A stretch of DNA of 28,698 nucleotides from Streptomyces rubellomurinus (GCF_000961885.1 NZ_JZKH01000092.1:1-28698); one strand, 5' to 3'. Positions 15,648 to 23,266 are shown, counted from the stretch's first letter. A program made the numbers and translations. Notes: generated by a model not told the origin, from the letters alone.

Positions 15648-16241
15648 TCAGGACGGGACTTCGGCCTGCCGGCGGAAGTCCCGGGCGTGGGCGGCGACGG
15701 CGTCGACGTCCTCGGCGGTCTCGCTGTACATGCCCCACATGCTGCCGTCCGCCCAGTCGCAGACGGCGATGGCGTGCCCCTCGGCGTCGGCGCGGCCGCA
15801 CTTCATGACGCCGCCCCGGTCGCCGGGGTCGACCTCGTGCAGGTCCGCGATCTCCTCGCCGTTGGAGCGCTGGCGGGAGAGCAGGTCGTCGAGTTCGGAG
15901 GAGGGCAGGAAGATGTGCCGCTCGCTGACGGTGAGGAAGACCATCCGCTGCTGGTCCCCGGCGAGGTAGGTGGTGGCCGAGACGCCGGACTCGGAGCCGA
16001 CGCGGCTCTGCTTGGCCTTCGAGGCCTCGGGGACGAGCGGCAGCCCGTCGAAGGTCTTCGGCGGGTCGTACCGGTACGCGCCGAGGTCGGCGAAGTTGTC
16101 GGCGAAGGCCACGCCGAAGGCCGCCGCGCCGAGGACGGCGACGGCGGTGACGGTGAGCCACAGCCTGCGGCGGGAGCGCGGCGGCGGGGCGACGGGCGTG
16201 ACGTCCACCAGGACGTCCTCGGGCTGATCGAGTTCTGGCAC
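15648..16241 (-). CDS. Hypothetical single-pass membrane protein
   Basis: 197 residues from GTG 16241. A short acidic cytoplasmic start (VPELDQPEDVLVDV) and a Pro/Arg stretch precede one hydrophobic helix (about residues 36-54), and a roughly 140-residue extracytoplasmic domain follows. That domain has two cysteines (VMKCGRADAEG and IAVCDWADG) that could form a disulfide. I do not recognise the family; the overall look is of a small secreted sensor or anti-sigma-like accessory protein, without evidence for either. I chose GTG 16241 over ATG 16343 because TTGCGC (16277-16272), an 18-base gap and TCTGAT (16253-16248) end six bases before it, a leaderless arrangement. The longer start would run through this promoter. 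It is divergent from the phosphonate oxygenase fusion. Confidence 0.65.
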   Translation of the reverse strand: MPELDQPEDVLVDVTPVAPPPRSRRRLWLTVTAVAVLGAAAFGVAFADNFADLGAYRYDPPKTFDGLPLVPEASKAKQSRVGSESGVSATTYLAGDQQRMVFLTVSERHIFLPSSELDDLLSRQRSNGEEIADLHEVDPGDRGGVMKCGRADAEGHAIAVCDWADGSMWGMYSETAEDVDAVAAHARDFRRQAEVPS

Positions 16242-16304
16242 GCGCAGATCAGAGCAGGTCTGGACCAGTCTGCGCAATGCTTTTCGGCCACCGGCCCCGG
16301 CACA

Positions 16305-16326
16305 GTTCCCCCAGCGTTCACCTCGC
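16305..16326 (+). promoter_or_regulatory. PHO box upstream of the phosphonate oxygenase fusion
   Basis: Two direct-repeat units spaced exactly 11 bases apart are present: GTTCCCC-CAGC (6 of 7 to the PhoP consensus GTTCACC) and GTTCACC-TCGC (7 of 7). Binding of PhoP to such repeats is established in Streptomyces. The orientation points to the oxygenase gene, 100 bases downstream, though the divergent small membrane-protein gene is also close. Confidence 0.65.
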
Positions 16327-16376
16327 CGGCACGCAGAACTCACCGCCGCCCGGCAGGCTCCCGCCCAAGGGGGTCG

Positions 16377-16392
16377 AGTTGGCTATACAACT
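16377..16392 (+). promoter_or_regulatory. GntR operator (AGTTGGCTATACAACT) over the -10 region
   Basis: A 16-bp palindrome with arms AGTTG/CAACT, extended to GAGTTG/CAACTC. The same motif occurs at 19032-19047 before the importer genes. TATACA inside it can serve as the -10 element, so a bound repressor would block RNA polymerase. The core GGCTATAC also fits the HutC-subfamily pattern GT-N-TA-N-AC with one mismatch. The ribosome site AGGAGGAG follows at 16412-16419. Confidence 0.7.
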
Positions 16393-16426
16393 CCCCCAGG
16401 GACCCCCGTCCAGGAGGAGAACCGCC

Positions 16427-18016
16427 ATGACCGAGCCGTCCCCGTACTGGCTGCGCGACAACTGCCCGTGCGGCGAATGCCGCGATCCGCGCAACGGCCA
16501 GAAGCTGTTCCAGATCGCCGACCTGCCGGACGACCTCACCCTCGCGGCGCAGTGCGAGCTGGACGGCAACCTGGAGGTGCTCTGGTCGGACGGGCACCGC
16601 TCCCGCTACCCGCTGGCCTGGCTGCACGAGGAGCCCGAGGGCGACGGGCGGACGGAGGAGGGCAAGCGGCTCTGGGCGGCGGCGGACTTCGCGCGCGGCC
16701 TGCCCGAGGCCGACTGGGCGGCGTACCTGGCCGACCCGGCCGAGCGGGCCGCGGTGCTGGCCGCCGTGCGCCGCAGCGGCTTCGCCGTGCTGCGCGGGGT
16801 GCCGGCGGTGGAGCGGCAGGTCCTGGCGGTGGCCGAGAGCTTCGGGTACGTCCGGGTCACCAACTACGGCGAGCTGTTCGACGTCCGGGTCGAGCCGGAC
16901 CCCAACAACCTGGCCTTCACCAGCGCCGCCATCGCCCCGCACACCGACAACCCCTACCGCGACCCGGTGCCCACCCTGCAGCTGCTGCACTGCCTGGAGA
17001 ACTCCGCCACCGGCGGCGACTCCGGCCTGGTGGACGGCTTCCGGGCGGCCGCGATCCTGCGCGAGGAGGCCCCCGAGGCCTTCGCGCTGCTCACCCGCAC
17101 GCCCGTCCCCTTCGTCTTCCGCGACCGCCGCACGGAACTGCGGGCCGAGCGGCCGCTGATCGACGTCGACGGGCTCGGCCGGATCCGCGAAGTCCGGTTC
17201 AACAACCGCTCGTTCGGCACGCTCCGGGGCGAGGGCCGGGACGCCTTCTACGCCGCGTACCGCCGCTTCGCCGCGATCACCCTGCGCCCCGAACTGCAGC
17301 TGACCTTCCGGCTCGACCCGGGCGACTGCCTGGTCTTCGACAACACCCGCCTGCTGCACGCCCGCACGGCCTTCGAGCAGGACGGCCGCCGGCACCTCCA
17401 GGGCTGCTACGCCGACCTCGACGCGCTCGGCTCCACCCTCGCCGTGCTGCACCGCGGCACCGCCGCGCTGGACGAGCTCGCCGAACTGTTCGCGGGCGAG
17501 GGCGCCGGGGAGTACCTGGGCGAGGAGGTGACCATGGCCGAGCACATGCTGCAGGCCGCCGCGGCCGCCGAACGGGCCGGCGCCGCACCGCACCTGGTCG
17601 CCGCCGCGCTGCTGCACGACCTCGGCCACCTCGTCGACGAGCACGGCCGGGAGGCCGTCAGCGGCCGCGACCTGATGCGGGGGCAGGACAACCGGCACAG
17701 CGACACCGGCGCCGCCCGGCTGGCGCAGTGGTTCGGCCCGGAGGTCACCGAGCCGGTCCGGCTGCACGTCGCCGCCAAGCGCTACCTGTGCGCCGTCGAA
17801 CCGGGCTACCGCGAGAAGCTCTCCGAGGCGTCCGAGTACACCCTCACCGTCCAGGGCGGCCCGATGAGCGAGCGGCAGGCCGCCGAGTTCGCCGAACTCC
17901 CGGGCGCCGCCGACGCGGTGGCCGTGCGCCGCTGGGACGAGCAGGCCAAGACGGCCGGCGCCGAGGTGCCCGGCTTCGAGCACTACCGGCCGCTGCTCGC
18001 CGCCCTGATGCGCTGA
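16427..18016 (+). CDS. Fused phosphonate-degrading oxygenase: TmpA-like Fe/2OG hydroxylase + PhnZ/TmpB-like HD diiron oxygenase
   Basis: 529 residues from ATG 16427 (AGGAGGAG upstream). Residues 1-75 are a gamma-butyrobetaine-hydroxylase-type N-domain with a probable zinc site, Cys13/Cys15/Cys18 (NCPCGEC) and His57 (DGHRSRY). Residues about 80-335 are a TauD-like Fe(II)/2-oxoglutarate domain with the facial triad His172, Asp174 (APHTDNPY) and His311 (RLLHARTAF); Arg321/322 (RRHLQGCY) probably holds 2-oxoglutarate. After a short linker, residues about 345-529 are an HD-domain oxygenase like PhnZ. It has His373, His397-Asp398 (LLHDLGH), His424, His447, Asp504 as diiron ligands, Lys451, and the substrate-gating pair Tyr363-x-x-Glu366. 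In PhnY-PhnZ and TmpA-TmpB the first enzyme hydroxylates the carbon next to phosphorus and the second splits C-P to an amino acid and phosphate. The GBBH-like half points to the TmpA branch. It is convergent with the GntR gene. Confidence 0.85.
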   Translation: MTEPSPYWLRDNCPCGECRDPRNGQKLFQIADLPDDLTLAAQCELDGNLEVLWSDGHRSRYPLAWLHEEPEGDGRTEEGKRLWAAADFARGLPEADWAAYLADPAERAAVLAAVRRSGFAVLRGVPAVERQVLAVAESFGYVRVTNYGELFDVRVEPDPNNLAFTSAAIAPHTDNPYRDPVPTLQLLHCLENSATGGDSGLVDGFRAAAILREEAPEAFALLTRTPVPFVFRDRRTELRAERPLIDVDGLGRIREVRFNNRSFGTLRGEGRDAFYAAYRRFAAITLRPELQLTFRLDPGDCLVFDNTRLLHARTAFEQDGRRHLQGCYADLDALGSTLAVLHRGTAALDELAELFAGEGAGEYLGEEVTMAEHMLQAAAAAERAGAAPHLVAAALLHDLGHLVDEHGREAVSGRDLMRGQDNRHSDTGAARLAQWFGPEVTEPVRLHVAAKRYLCAVEPGYREKLSEASEYTLTVQGGPMSERQAAEFAELPGAADAVAVRRWDEQAKTAGAEVPGFEHYRPLLAALMR

Positions 18017-18020
18017 CGGG

Positions 18021-18054
18021 CCCGGGGGCGGGGGCGGTCAGTCCCCGTCCCGGG
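18021..18054. terminator. Weak hairpin between convergent oxygenase and GntR genes
   Basis: CCCGGGGGCGGGG can pair imperfectly with CCCCGTCCCGGG. It overlaps the last codons of the GntR gene. No better terminator exists in the 21-base gap. Confidence 0.35.
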
Positions 18055-18832
18055 CGTGCCGCGAGAGCGCCGACGTGGCCAGCGAGTTGTGCACGCTGAA
18101 CGCCACCGTCCCGGGCAGGTAGCGGTCCTGGGACCACTCCACCGGGGTGCCGGTCGGGTCCGTGGTGCGCCGCCGCTCGCGCAGCAGCGGGCCGCCCCGG
18201 CGGCAGCCGAGCAGCCGGGCGTCGACGGCGTTGGCCGTCACCACGTCGATGGTGTGGTCGGCGTCGGTGAACAGGATGCCGTGCTCGCGCAGCACCTCGG
18301 TGTGCGAGACCACGTCGGTCGGCAGCTCGGCGACGATCTCGCCGACCCGCGGCGGGTAGATGGTGCGCTCGACCATCACCGGCGTCCCGGACAGCGTGCG
18401 CAGCCGCACCGTCACGTACACCTCGGCGCCCGGCTCCAGCCGCAGCTGCTCGCACTCGGCCGCGTCGGCCGGGCGGCGGACCAGCGAGTCGAGGATGCCG
18501 CCGGGCTCCTCGCCCATCGAGTACGCCCAGTGCGTGAAGCTCAGCAGCTCGGAGAAGCTCTGCACCCGGGCCCCGCCGAGCACCACCCGCCGGGTGCCGC
18601 GCCGCGACGTGACCAGCCCGTCCGAGCGCAGCACCGCGAGGGCCTGACGGACCGTGCCGCGCGAGACGCCGTACTTCTCGGCCAGCGCGCCCTCGGCGGG
18701 CAGCCGGCCGGCCTCCCCGTACGCCCCGGTGGTGATGGCCTCGCGCAGGTCGGCGGCGACCTTCCGGTACAGGGCGGCGCCGCGCTCCGCGGCCGGGGCC
18801 GGGCGCCCGGGCTCAAGTGCCACGTCAGTCAA
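18038..18832 (-). CDS. GntR family regulator with UTRA domain, predicted phosphonate sensor
   Basis: 264 residues from TTG 18832, chosen because AGGAGGG lies five bases upstream; a GTG three codons later is too far from it. Residues about 18-85 form the winged helix-turn-helix, with LYRKVAADLREAITTGAY, RLPAEGALAEKYGVSRGTVR (recognition helix) and LVTSRRGTRRVV (wing). Residues about 105-250 are a UTRA ligand-binding domain of the HutC/PhnF type (VTVRLRTLSGTPVMVERTIY and RYLPGTVAFSV). UTRA repressors bind small metabolites such as phosphonates, histidine intermediates or sugars. It lies between the oxygenase fusion and the importer operon and presumably binds the two AGTTGGCTAnnCAACT palindromes in front of them. 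A -10-like TAAGGT (18884-18889, minus strand) is about 50 bases upstream. Ligand identity is inference. Confidence 0.88.
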   Translation of the reverse strand: MTDVALEPGRPAPAAERGAALYRKVAADLREAITTGAYGEAGRLPAEGALAEKYGVSRGTVRQALAVLRSDGLVTSRRGTRRVVLGGARVQSFSELLSFTHWAYSMGEEPGGILDSLVRRPADAAECEQLRLEPGAEVYVTVRLRTLSGTPVMVERTIYPPRVGEIVAELPTDVVSHTEVLREHGILFTDADHTIDVVTANAVDARLLGCRRGGPLLRERRRTTDPTGTPVEWSQDRYLPGTVAFSVHNSLATSALSRHARDGD

Positions 18833-18983
18833 TGTCCCTCCTGGGGCGGTGTCCTGCGCAGCCGTACCGGCGCGGACAGCCCGACCTTATCCCGCTGCGC
18901 GATTCGAGCATCGCACCGAACGGATCGCGCTCGGATGGCTGGATTCCACCGTTCCCGCAGCCGACCCCGGCGCTGAGCCGTCC

Positions 18984-19005
18984 GTTCACCTTCCCGTCAC
19001 CGGAC
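18984..19005 (+). promoter_or_regulatory. PHO box upstream of the phosphonate importer
   Basis: Two direct-repeat units at exact 11-base spacing: GTTCACC-TTCC (7 of 7 to the PhoP consensus) and CGTCACC-GGAC (5 of 7). It lies 26 bases upstream of the GntR palindrome, the same order as at the oxygenase gene. Confidence 0.6.
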
Positions 19006-19031
19006 TCCGGGTTACTTACCCCCGTCAGCGA

Positions 19032-19047
19032 AGTTGGCTAGTCAACT
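19032..19047 (+). promoter_or_regulatory. GntR operator (AGTTGGCTAGTCAACT) of the importer operon
   Basis: A 16-bp palindrome with only one mismatched pair, sharing 14 of 16 bases with 16377-16392. TAGTCA (19039-19044) inside it could be the -10, with TTACCC 17 bases upstream as a poor -35. This matches the oxygenase promoter, where the palindrome also covers the -10 region. Confidence 0.7.
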
Positions 19048-19165
19048 CGGACGACTCCGAACTCACCTCGGACCGCACCCGGACCGCCGCTCGCCGGATC
19101 CCCCGATCCCGACGCCCTCCCTTGCTGCAGAACCCAGCAAAGCCCCCTTCTCAGGAGACTGACCC

Positions 19166-20341
19166 GTGACCGTGCACCGCGCCCGCACCGCCGCCATCGC
19201 GGCTGTACTGACCGCCGCCGCACTCTCGCTCACCGCCTGCGGTTCCGCCGGCTCCTCGTCCACCAAGGCCGGCTCCAACGACGTGTCGGGCGGCGGCAAG
19301 AGCGCCAAGACCGCCACCTCCGCCGCCGACCTCGGCGGCATGGACGCCCTGGTCGCCGCCGCCAAGAAGGAGGGCAAGCTCCACGTCATCACGCTGCCCC
19401 GCGACTGGGCGAACTACGGCAAGCTGATGGACGACTTCAAGGCCAAGTACGGCATCGAGATCGAGGACGAGAACCCGGACGGCTCCAGCCAGGACGAGAT
19501 CAACGCCGTCACCTCCCGCAAGGGCCAGGACCGCGCCCCCGACGTGGTCGACCTGGGTGCCGCGTTCGCCACCTCCGGCGCCAAGCAGGGCCTGTTCGCC
19601 CCGTACAAGGTCGCCGACTTCGACAAGATCCCGGCCACCATGAAGGACGCCGACGGTCTGCGCTACAACGACTACGGCGGCTACATCTCGATCGCCTGCG
19701 ACGCCAAGAAGGTCGGCACCTGCCCGAAGACCTTCGCCGACCTGCTGAAGCCCGAGTACAAGGGCATGGTCGCGCTCAACGGCAACCCGACCAAGGCGAA
19801 CGCCGCGTACAGCGCCGTCATGGCAGCCGCCCTCGCCAACGGCGGCTCGCTGGACAACATCCAGCCCGGCATCGACTTCTTCGGCAAGCTGAAGCAGGCC
19901 GGCAACTTCAACCCGGTCGAGGTCACCCCGGCGACCATCGAGAAGGGCGAGACCCCGATCACCATCGACTGGTCCTACCTGAACGCCGGCTACGCCGTGA
20001 AGTTCAAGGACAAGGGCATCGACTGGCAGGTCAGCATCCCGTCCGACGGCAGCTACGCCAACTTCTACAACCAGGCCATCAACAAGGACGCGCCGCACCC
20101 GGCCGCCGCCCGCCTGTGGGAGGAGTACCTCTACAGCGCGGAGGGCCAGAACGGCTTCCTGGGCGGCTACGCCACCCCGGCCCTGTTCGACGCCATGAAG
20201 GCCGCCGGCACCCTGGACGCGGCCGCCGCCGCCAAGCTCCCGCCGGTCGAGAAGCCCTTCACCACCTTCCCGACCGACGACCAGACCACGGCGGCCAAGA
20301 AGGTCGTCACCGAGAACTGGGCCAAGGCGATCGCGGGCTGA
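19166..20341 (+). CDS. ABC transporter substrate-binding lipoprotein, predicted phosphonate binding
   Basis: 391 residues from GTG 19166, AGGAG upstream. A lipoprotein signal peptide ends in the lipobox LTAC-G, with the modified Cys at 25. A Ser/Gly/Lys-rich linker to about residue 50 follows, then a periplasmic-binding-protein fold of the PotD/iron-type class: VAAAKKEGKLHVITLPRDW, APDVVDLGAAFAT and PITIDWSYLNAGYAV. The same broad class carries the PhnS-type 2-aminoethylphosphonate binders. It captures the substrate outside the membrane and hands it to the two permeases encoded next. The phosphonate assignment rests on the shared operator and PHO box with the oxygenase fusion, since the binding residues cannot be read. 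It is the first gene of an operon that runs at least to the ATPase. Confidence 0.85.
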   Translation: MTVHRARTAAIAAVLTAAALSLTACGSAGSSSTKAGSNDVSGGGKSAKTATSAADLGGMDALVAAAKKEGKLHVITLPRDWANYGKLMDDFKAKYGIEIEDENPDGSSQDEINAVTSRKGQDRAPDVVDLGAAFATSGAKQGLFAPYKVADFDKIPATMKDADGLRYNDYGGYISIACDAKKVGTCPKTFADLLKPEYKGMVALNGNPTKANAAYSAVMAAALANGGSLDNIQPGIDFFGKLKQAGNFNPVEVTPATIEKGETPITIDWSYLNAGYAVKFKDKGIDWQVSIPSDGSYANFYNQAINKDAPHPAAARLWEEYLYSAEGQNGFLGGYATPALFDAMKAAGTLDAAAAAKLPPVEKPFTTFPTDDQTTAAKKVVTENWAKAIAG

Positions 20342-20347
20342 CCTGAG

Positions 20348-21325
20348 ATGACCACGGCTCCCACCCCGGTGCCGGCCAACGCCTCCGCCGCCCAGCGCGG
20401 CGGGGGCGTCCCCGGCTCCGTCTCCCCCGCCCCGGCCTCGGCCCGCACCGCCAAGGCCCCCCGCCCCGGCCGCCGCCGGGCCGGCGGCAGCCGCGCCTGG
20501 CTCGCCGCCCTCCCCCTGCTGCTGTTCTTCGTGATCGGCTTCGGCCTGCCCGCCGTCGCGATCGCCATCGGCGCGTTCACCACCTCCACCGACGCCCCGG
20601 ACGGCGGCGGCACCTTCACCACCGACAACCTCACCAACTCCCTCCAGGGCGCCTACTGGACGGCCCTGTGGGGCAGCGTGAAGCTGTCGCTGCTGACCGC
20701 GCTGATCGCCACCGTGGTCGGCCTGCCGCTGGCCCAGGCGGTGGCGACCTCCCGCTTCCGGATGTTCCGCGAGGCCGTGATGTCCGCCTCCGGCGTGCTC
20801 GCCAACTTCGGCGGCGTACCGCTGGCGTTCATGTTCGTCGCCACCCTCGGCAACGCCGGCGAGGTCACCACCTCGCTCGGCCTGACCAAGCACGGCTGGA
20901 GCCTCTACACCTTCTCCGGCCTGTCGGTGGTCTACCTCTACTTCCTGGTCCCGCTGATGGTCATCACCATCACCCCGGCCCTGGAGGGCCTGAAGACCCA
21001 GTGGCGCGAGGCCGCCGCCAACAACGGCGCCACCTCGGTGCAGTACTGGCGGCACGTGGCGCTGCCCGTCCTGCTGCCCTCGCTGCTCGGCGGCTTCGTG
21101 CTGCTGTTCGGCGCCTCCTTCGCCGCGTACGCCACCGCCGAGGCCATGGTGGGCAGTTCGGTGCCGCTGATCTCGATGCAGATCGGCGACGCGCTGTCCG
21201 GCAACGTCCTGGTCGGCCAGGGCAACCTCGCCCTCGCCCTCGGCCTCGACATGATCGTGGTCGCCTGCCTGGTGATGGCCCTGTACCTGCCCCTTCAGCG
21301 CCGGAGTGCCAAGTGGCTCGCCTGA
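20348..21325 (+). CDS. ABC transporter permease 1 (PhnU-like)
   Basis: 325 residues from ATG 20348, six bases after the lipoprotein stop, with no clear ribosome site, so translation is probably coupled. An Ala/Pro/Arg-rich cytoplasmic N-terminus of about 55 residues precedes six hydrophobic helices. The cytoplasmic coupling loop shows the EAA pattern, EAAANNGATSVQYWRHVALP, which docks on the ATPase. It belongs to the BPD permease family used by polyamine, iron, sulfate and aminoethylphosphonate importers. It pairs with the next gene as a heterodimer. The N-terminal extension is long for the family, and there is no better start inside it. Confidence 0.85.
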   Translation: MTTAPTPVPANASAAQRGGGVPGSVSPAPASARTAKAPRPGRRRAGGSRAWLAALPLLLFFVIGFGLPAVAIAIGAFTTSTDAPDGGGTFTTDNLTNSLQGAYWTALWGSVKLSLLTALIATVVGLPLAQAVATSRFRMFREAVMSASGVLANFGGVPLAFMFVATLGNAGEVTTSLGLTKHGWSLYTFSGLSVVYLYFLVPLMVITITPALEGLKTQWREAAANNGATSVQYWRHVALPVLLPSLLGGFVLLFGASFAAYATAEAMVGSSVPLISMQIGDALSGNVLVGQGNLALALGLDMIVVACLVMALYLPLQRRSAKWLA

Positions 21326-22134
21326 TCAATCGCATCCGCTTCGGCCGCGGCCTGGTCCTGCTGGTCTGCGGGATCTACTTCGCGGTGCCGATGGCCGCCT
21401 CGCTGTGGTTCAGCATCGACGACAACAAGGGCGGGACCACCTTCCGCGCCTACACCGAGCTGCTGAACGCGCCCGGCTTCAGCGACAGCCTGGTGCTCAG
21501 CCTCGAACTCGCCGCCGTCACCGTGGCCGTGCTGCTGCTCCTGCTCGTGCCGGCGGTGCTCGCCGCCCGGCTCGGCGCGCCGAAGCTGCGCCCGGTGATC
21601 GAGGTGATGTGCTCGATGCCGCTGGTCGTCCCCGTCGTCGCGCTCACCACCGGCATCATCGGCGTGCTGCGCTGGGGCCCCGACTACCTGCAGGACACGC
21701 CGTTCTTCCAGACCATCGTGGCGATCCAGGACCCGGACTTCCCGATCGTGCTGGTCATCGCGTACGTGCTGATGGCGCTGCCGTTCGCCTACCGGGCGAT
21801 CGACTCCGGCCTGCGCGGCGTGGACGTGGTCACCCTGGTCGAGGCCGCCCGCAACTGCGGCGCCGGCTGGCTGCGCGCCGTCTTCACCGTCGTCCTGCCG
21901 AACCTGCGCAGCGCGCTGCTGAACGCGGCCGTGCTCACCGTCGCCCTGGTGCTCGGCGAGTTCACCACCGCCTCCATCCTCGGCTTCGCCCCCTTCTCGG
22001 TGTGGATCAACACCAACGGCAAGAGCGACGGCCAGATGTCCGTCGCGGTCTCGATGCTCAGCCTGCTGATCGTCTGGCTCGTCCTGCTGCTGATGTCCGC
22101 CGCCGGCCGCGGCCGCAGGACCGCCCGGTCCTGA
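21313..22134 (+). CDS. ABC transporter permease 2 (PhnV-like)
   Basis: 273 residues from GTG 21313, overlapping the first permease gene by 13 bases. GGAG at 21303-21306 has the right spacing for this start. Six hydrophobic helices are present, and the EAA loop reads EAARNCGAGWLRAVFTVVLP. MPLVVPVVALTTGI and LGEFTTASILGF are typical of second permeases in PotC/PhnV-type importers. It ends in the basic tail GRGRRTARS. The stop lies inside a 15-bp tandem duplication (22121-22150). Confidence 0.85.
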   Translation: MARLINRIRFGRGLVLLVCGIYFAVPMAASLWFSIDDNKGGTTFRAYTELLNAPGFSDSLVLSLELAAVTVAVLLLLLVPAVLAARLGAPKLRPVIEVMCSMPLVVPVVALTTGIIGVLRWGPDYLQDTPFFQTIVAIQDPDFPIVLVIAYVLMALPFAYRAIDSGLRGVDVVTLVEAARNCGAGWLRAVFTVVLPNLRSALLNAAVLTVALVLGEFTTASILGFAPFSVWINTNGKSDGQMSVAVSMLSLLIVWLVLLLMSAAGRGRRTARS

Positions 22135-22150
22135 ACCGCCCGGTCCTGAA
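22121..22150 (+). repeat. 15-bp tandem duplication across the permease stop codon
   Basis: 22121-22135 and 22136-22150 are identical. The first copy contains the TGA stop (22132-22134), so the second copy is untranslated. This looks like slippage. Confidence 0.85.
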
Positions 22151-22180
22151 CCACCCCACGCTTTCCAGGAGTTCCCAGTC

Positions 22181-23266
22181 ATGACCACGGCCACCGCCAC
22201 CGCCGGCGGCGTCGCGCTCGCCCCCGGCAGCGCCACCGTCGAGTTCCGCTCGCTGCGCCGCTCCTTCGGCGCCACCACCGCCCTCGACGGCCTCGACCTG
22301 ACCGTCCACCCCGGCGAGCTGCTCGCCCTGCTCGGCCCGTCCGGCTGCGGCAAGACCACCGCGCTGCGCATCCTGGCCGGCTTCGAGCAGCACGACTCCG
22401 GCGAGGTGCTGGTCGACGGCAAGGACATCACCTCGATCCCGGCGCACAAGCGCGACGCGGGCATGGTGTTCCAGTCCTACAGCCTCTTCCCGCACCTGAC
22501 CGCGCTCGACAACGTCGCCTTCGGGCTGCGGATGCGCGGCACCGGCAAGGCCGAGCGCCGCAAGCGCGCCCAGGAGCTGCTGGAGCTGGTCGGCCTGCCG
22601 CACCGCGCCGAGCACTACCCGCACCAGATGTCCGGCGGCCAGCAGCAGCGCATCGCGCTCGCCCGCGCCCTCGCCCTGCAGCCGCGCGTGCTGCTGCTCG
22701 ACGAGCCGCTGTCCGCGCTGGACGCCAAGGTCCGCCTGCAGCTGCGCGAGGAGATCCGCCGCCTGCAGCAGGAGCTGGGCATCACCACCCTGTTCGTCAC
22801 GCACGACCAGGAGGAGGCACTGTCGATGGCCGACCGCGTCGCGGTGCTGCGCGCCGGCAGGCTGGAGCAGTGCGCCACCCCGTCCGAGCTGTACGGCCGG
22901 CCGGCCACCGCGTTCGTCGCCGAGTTCGTCGGCACCATGAGCCGCATCCCGTGCACCCGCACCTCGGAGGGCGTCGAGGTGCTCGGCCGCCGGCACGCCG
23001 TGGACGGCGCCGTCCCGGCCGACGGCGAGCTGCAGGTGCTGGTCCGCCCGGAGAACGTCCTCCTGGCCCCGAGCGAGGACGGCCCCGCCCTGGTGGTCAA
23101 CGCCTCCTTCCTGGGCGCCGTCACCCGGCTCACCGTCCGCCTCGACGACGGCACCGAGGTCAAGGCCGACCTGCCCACCGAGGCCACCGCCGCGCTGCCG
23201 GTCGGCTCGCGGGCCGAGCTCACCCTGCCGGAGCGCCCGGTGCTGGTGGACCGCCGTCCCGCCTAG
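22181..23266 (+). CDS. ABC transporter ATP-binding protein, predicted phosphonate importer
   Basis: 361 residues from ATG 22181, with CCAGGAG about 8-14 bases upstream. The motifs run in order: Walker A GPSGCGKTT (52-60), Q-loop Gln about 98 (MVFQSYSLF), signature MSGGQQQR (150-157), Walker B VLLLDEPLSALD (170-181), and switch His about 208 (VTHDQEEAL). From about residue 245 a TOBE-type beta domain follows (VRPENVLLAPSED), as in CUT1/PotA-type ATPases. It powers uptake through the two permeases encoded before it. The gap of 46 bases to the permease gene is small enough for one operon. The next gene (HAD) begins 72 bases further on, which leaves its operon membership open. Confidence 0.9.
   Translation: MTTATATAGGVALAPGSATVEFRSLRRSFGATTALDGLDLTVHPGELLALLGPSGCGKTTALRILAGFEQHDSGEVLVDGKDITSIPAHKRDAGMVFQSYSLFPHLTALDNVAFGLRMRGTGKAERRKRAQELLELVGLPHRAEHYPHQMSGGQQQRIALARALALQPRVLLLDEPLSALDAKVRLQLREEIRRLQQELGITTLFVTHDQEEALSMADRVAVLRAGRLEQCATPSELYGRPATAFVAEFVGTMSRIPCTRTSEGVEVLGRRHAVDGAVPADGELQVLVRPENVLLAPSEDGPALVVNASFLGAVTRLTVRLDDGTEVKADLPTEATAALPVGSRAELTLPERPVLVDRRPA

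Larger units (their letters stand above)
18833..19165. promoter_or_regulatory. Divergent control region between gntR and the importer operon
   Basis: This 333-base gap has no gene. From left to right it holds the gntR ribosome site (about 18837-18843), a minus-strand -10-like TAAGGT (18884-18889), a PHO-box-like repeat (18984-19005), the GntR palindrome (19032-19047), and the importer ribosome site AGGAG (19153-19157). The roughly 120-base leader of the importer mRNA shows no obvious riboswitch or attenuator fold. Confidence 0.7.

Noticed and set aside
16427..18016. Fusion protein as carnitine-biosynthetic gamma-butyrobetaine hydroxylase or a carnitine oxygenase
   Set aside because: The attached HD domain keeps every PhnZ ligand and the Tyr-x-x-Glu pair, and the promoter has a PHO box; neither is expected for carnitine metabolism.
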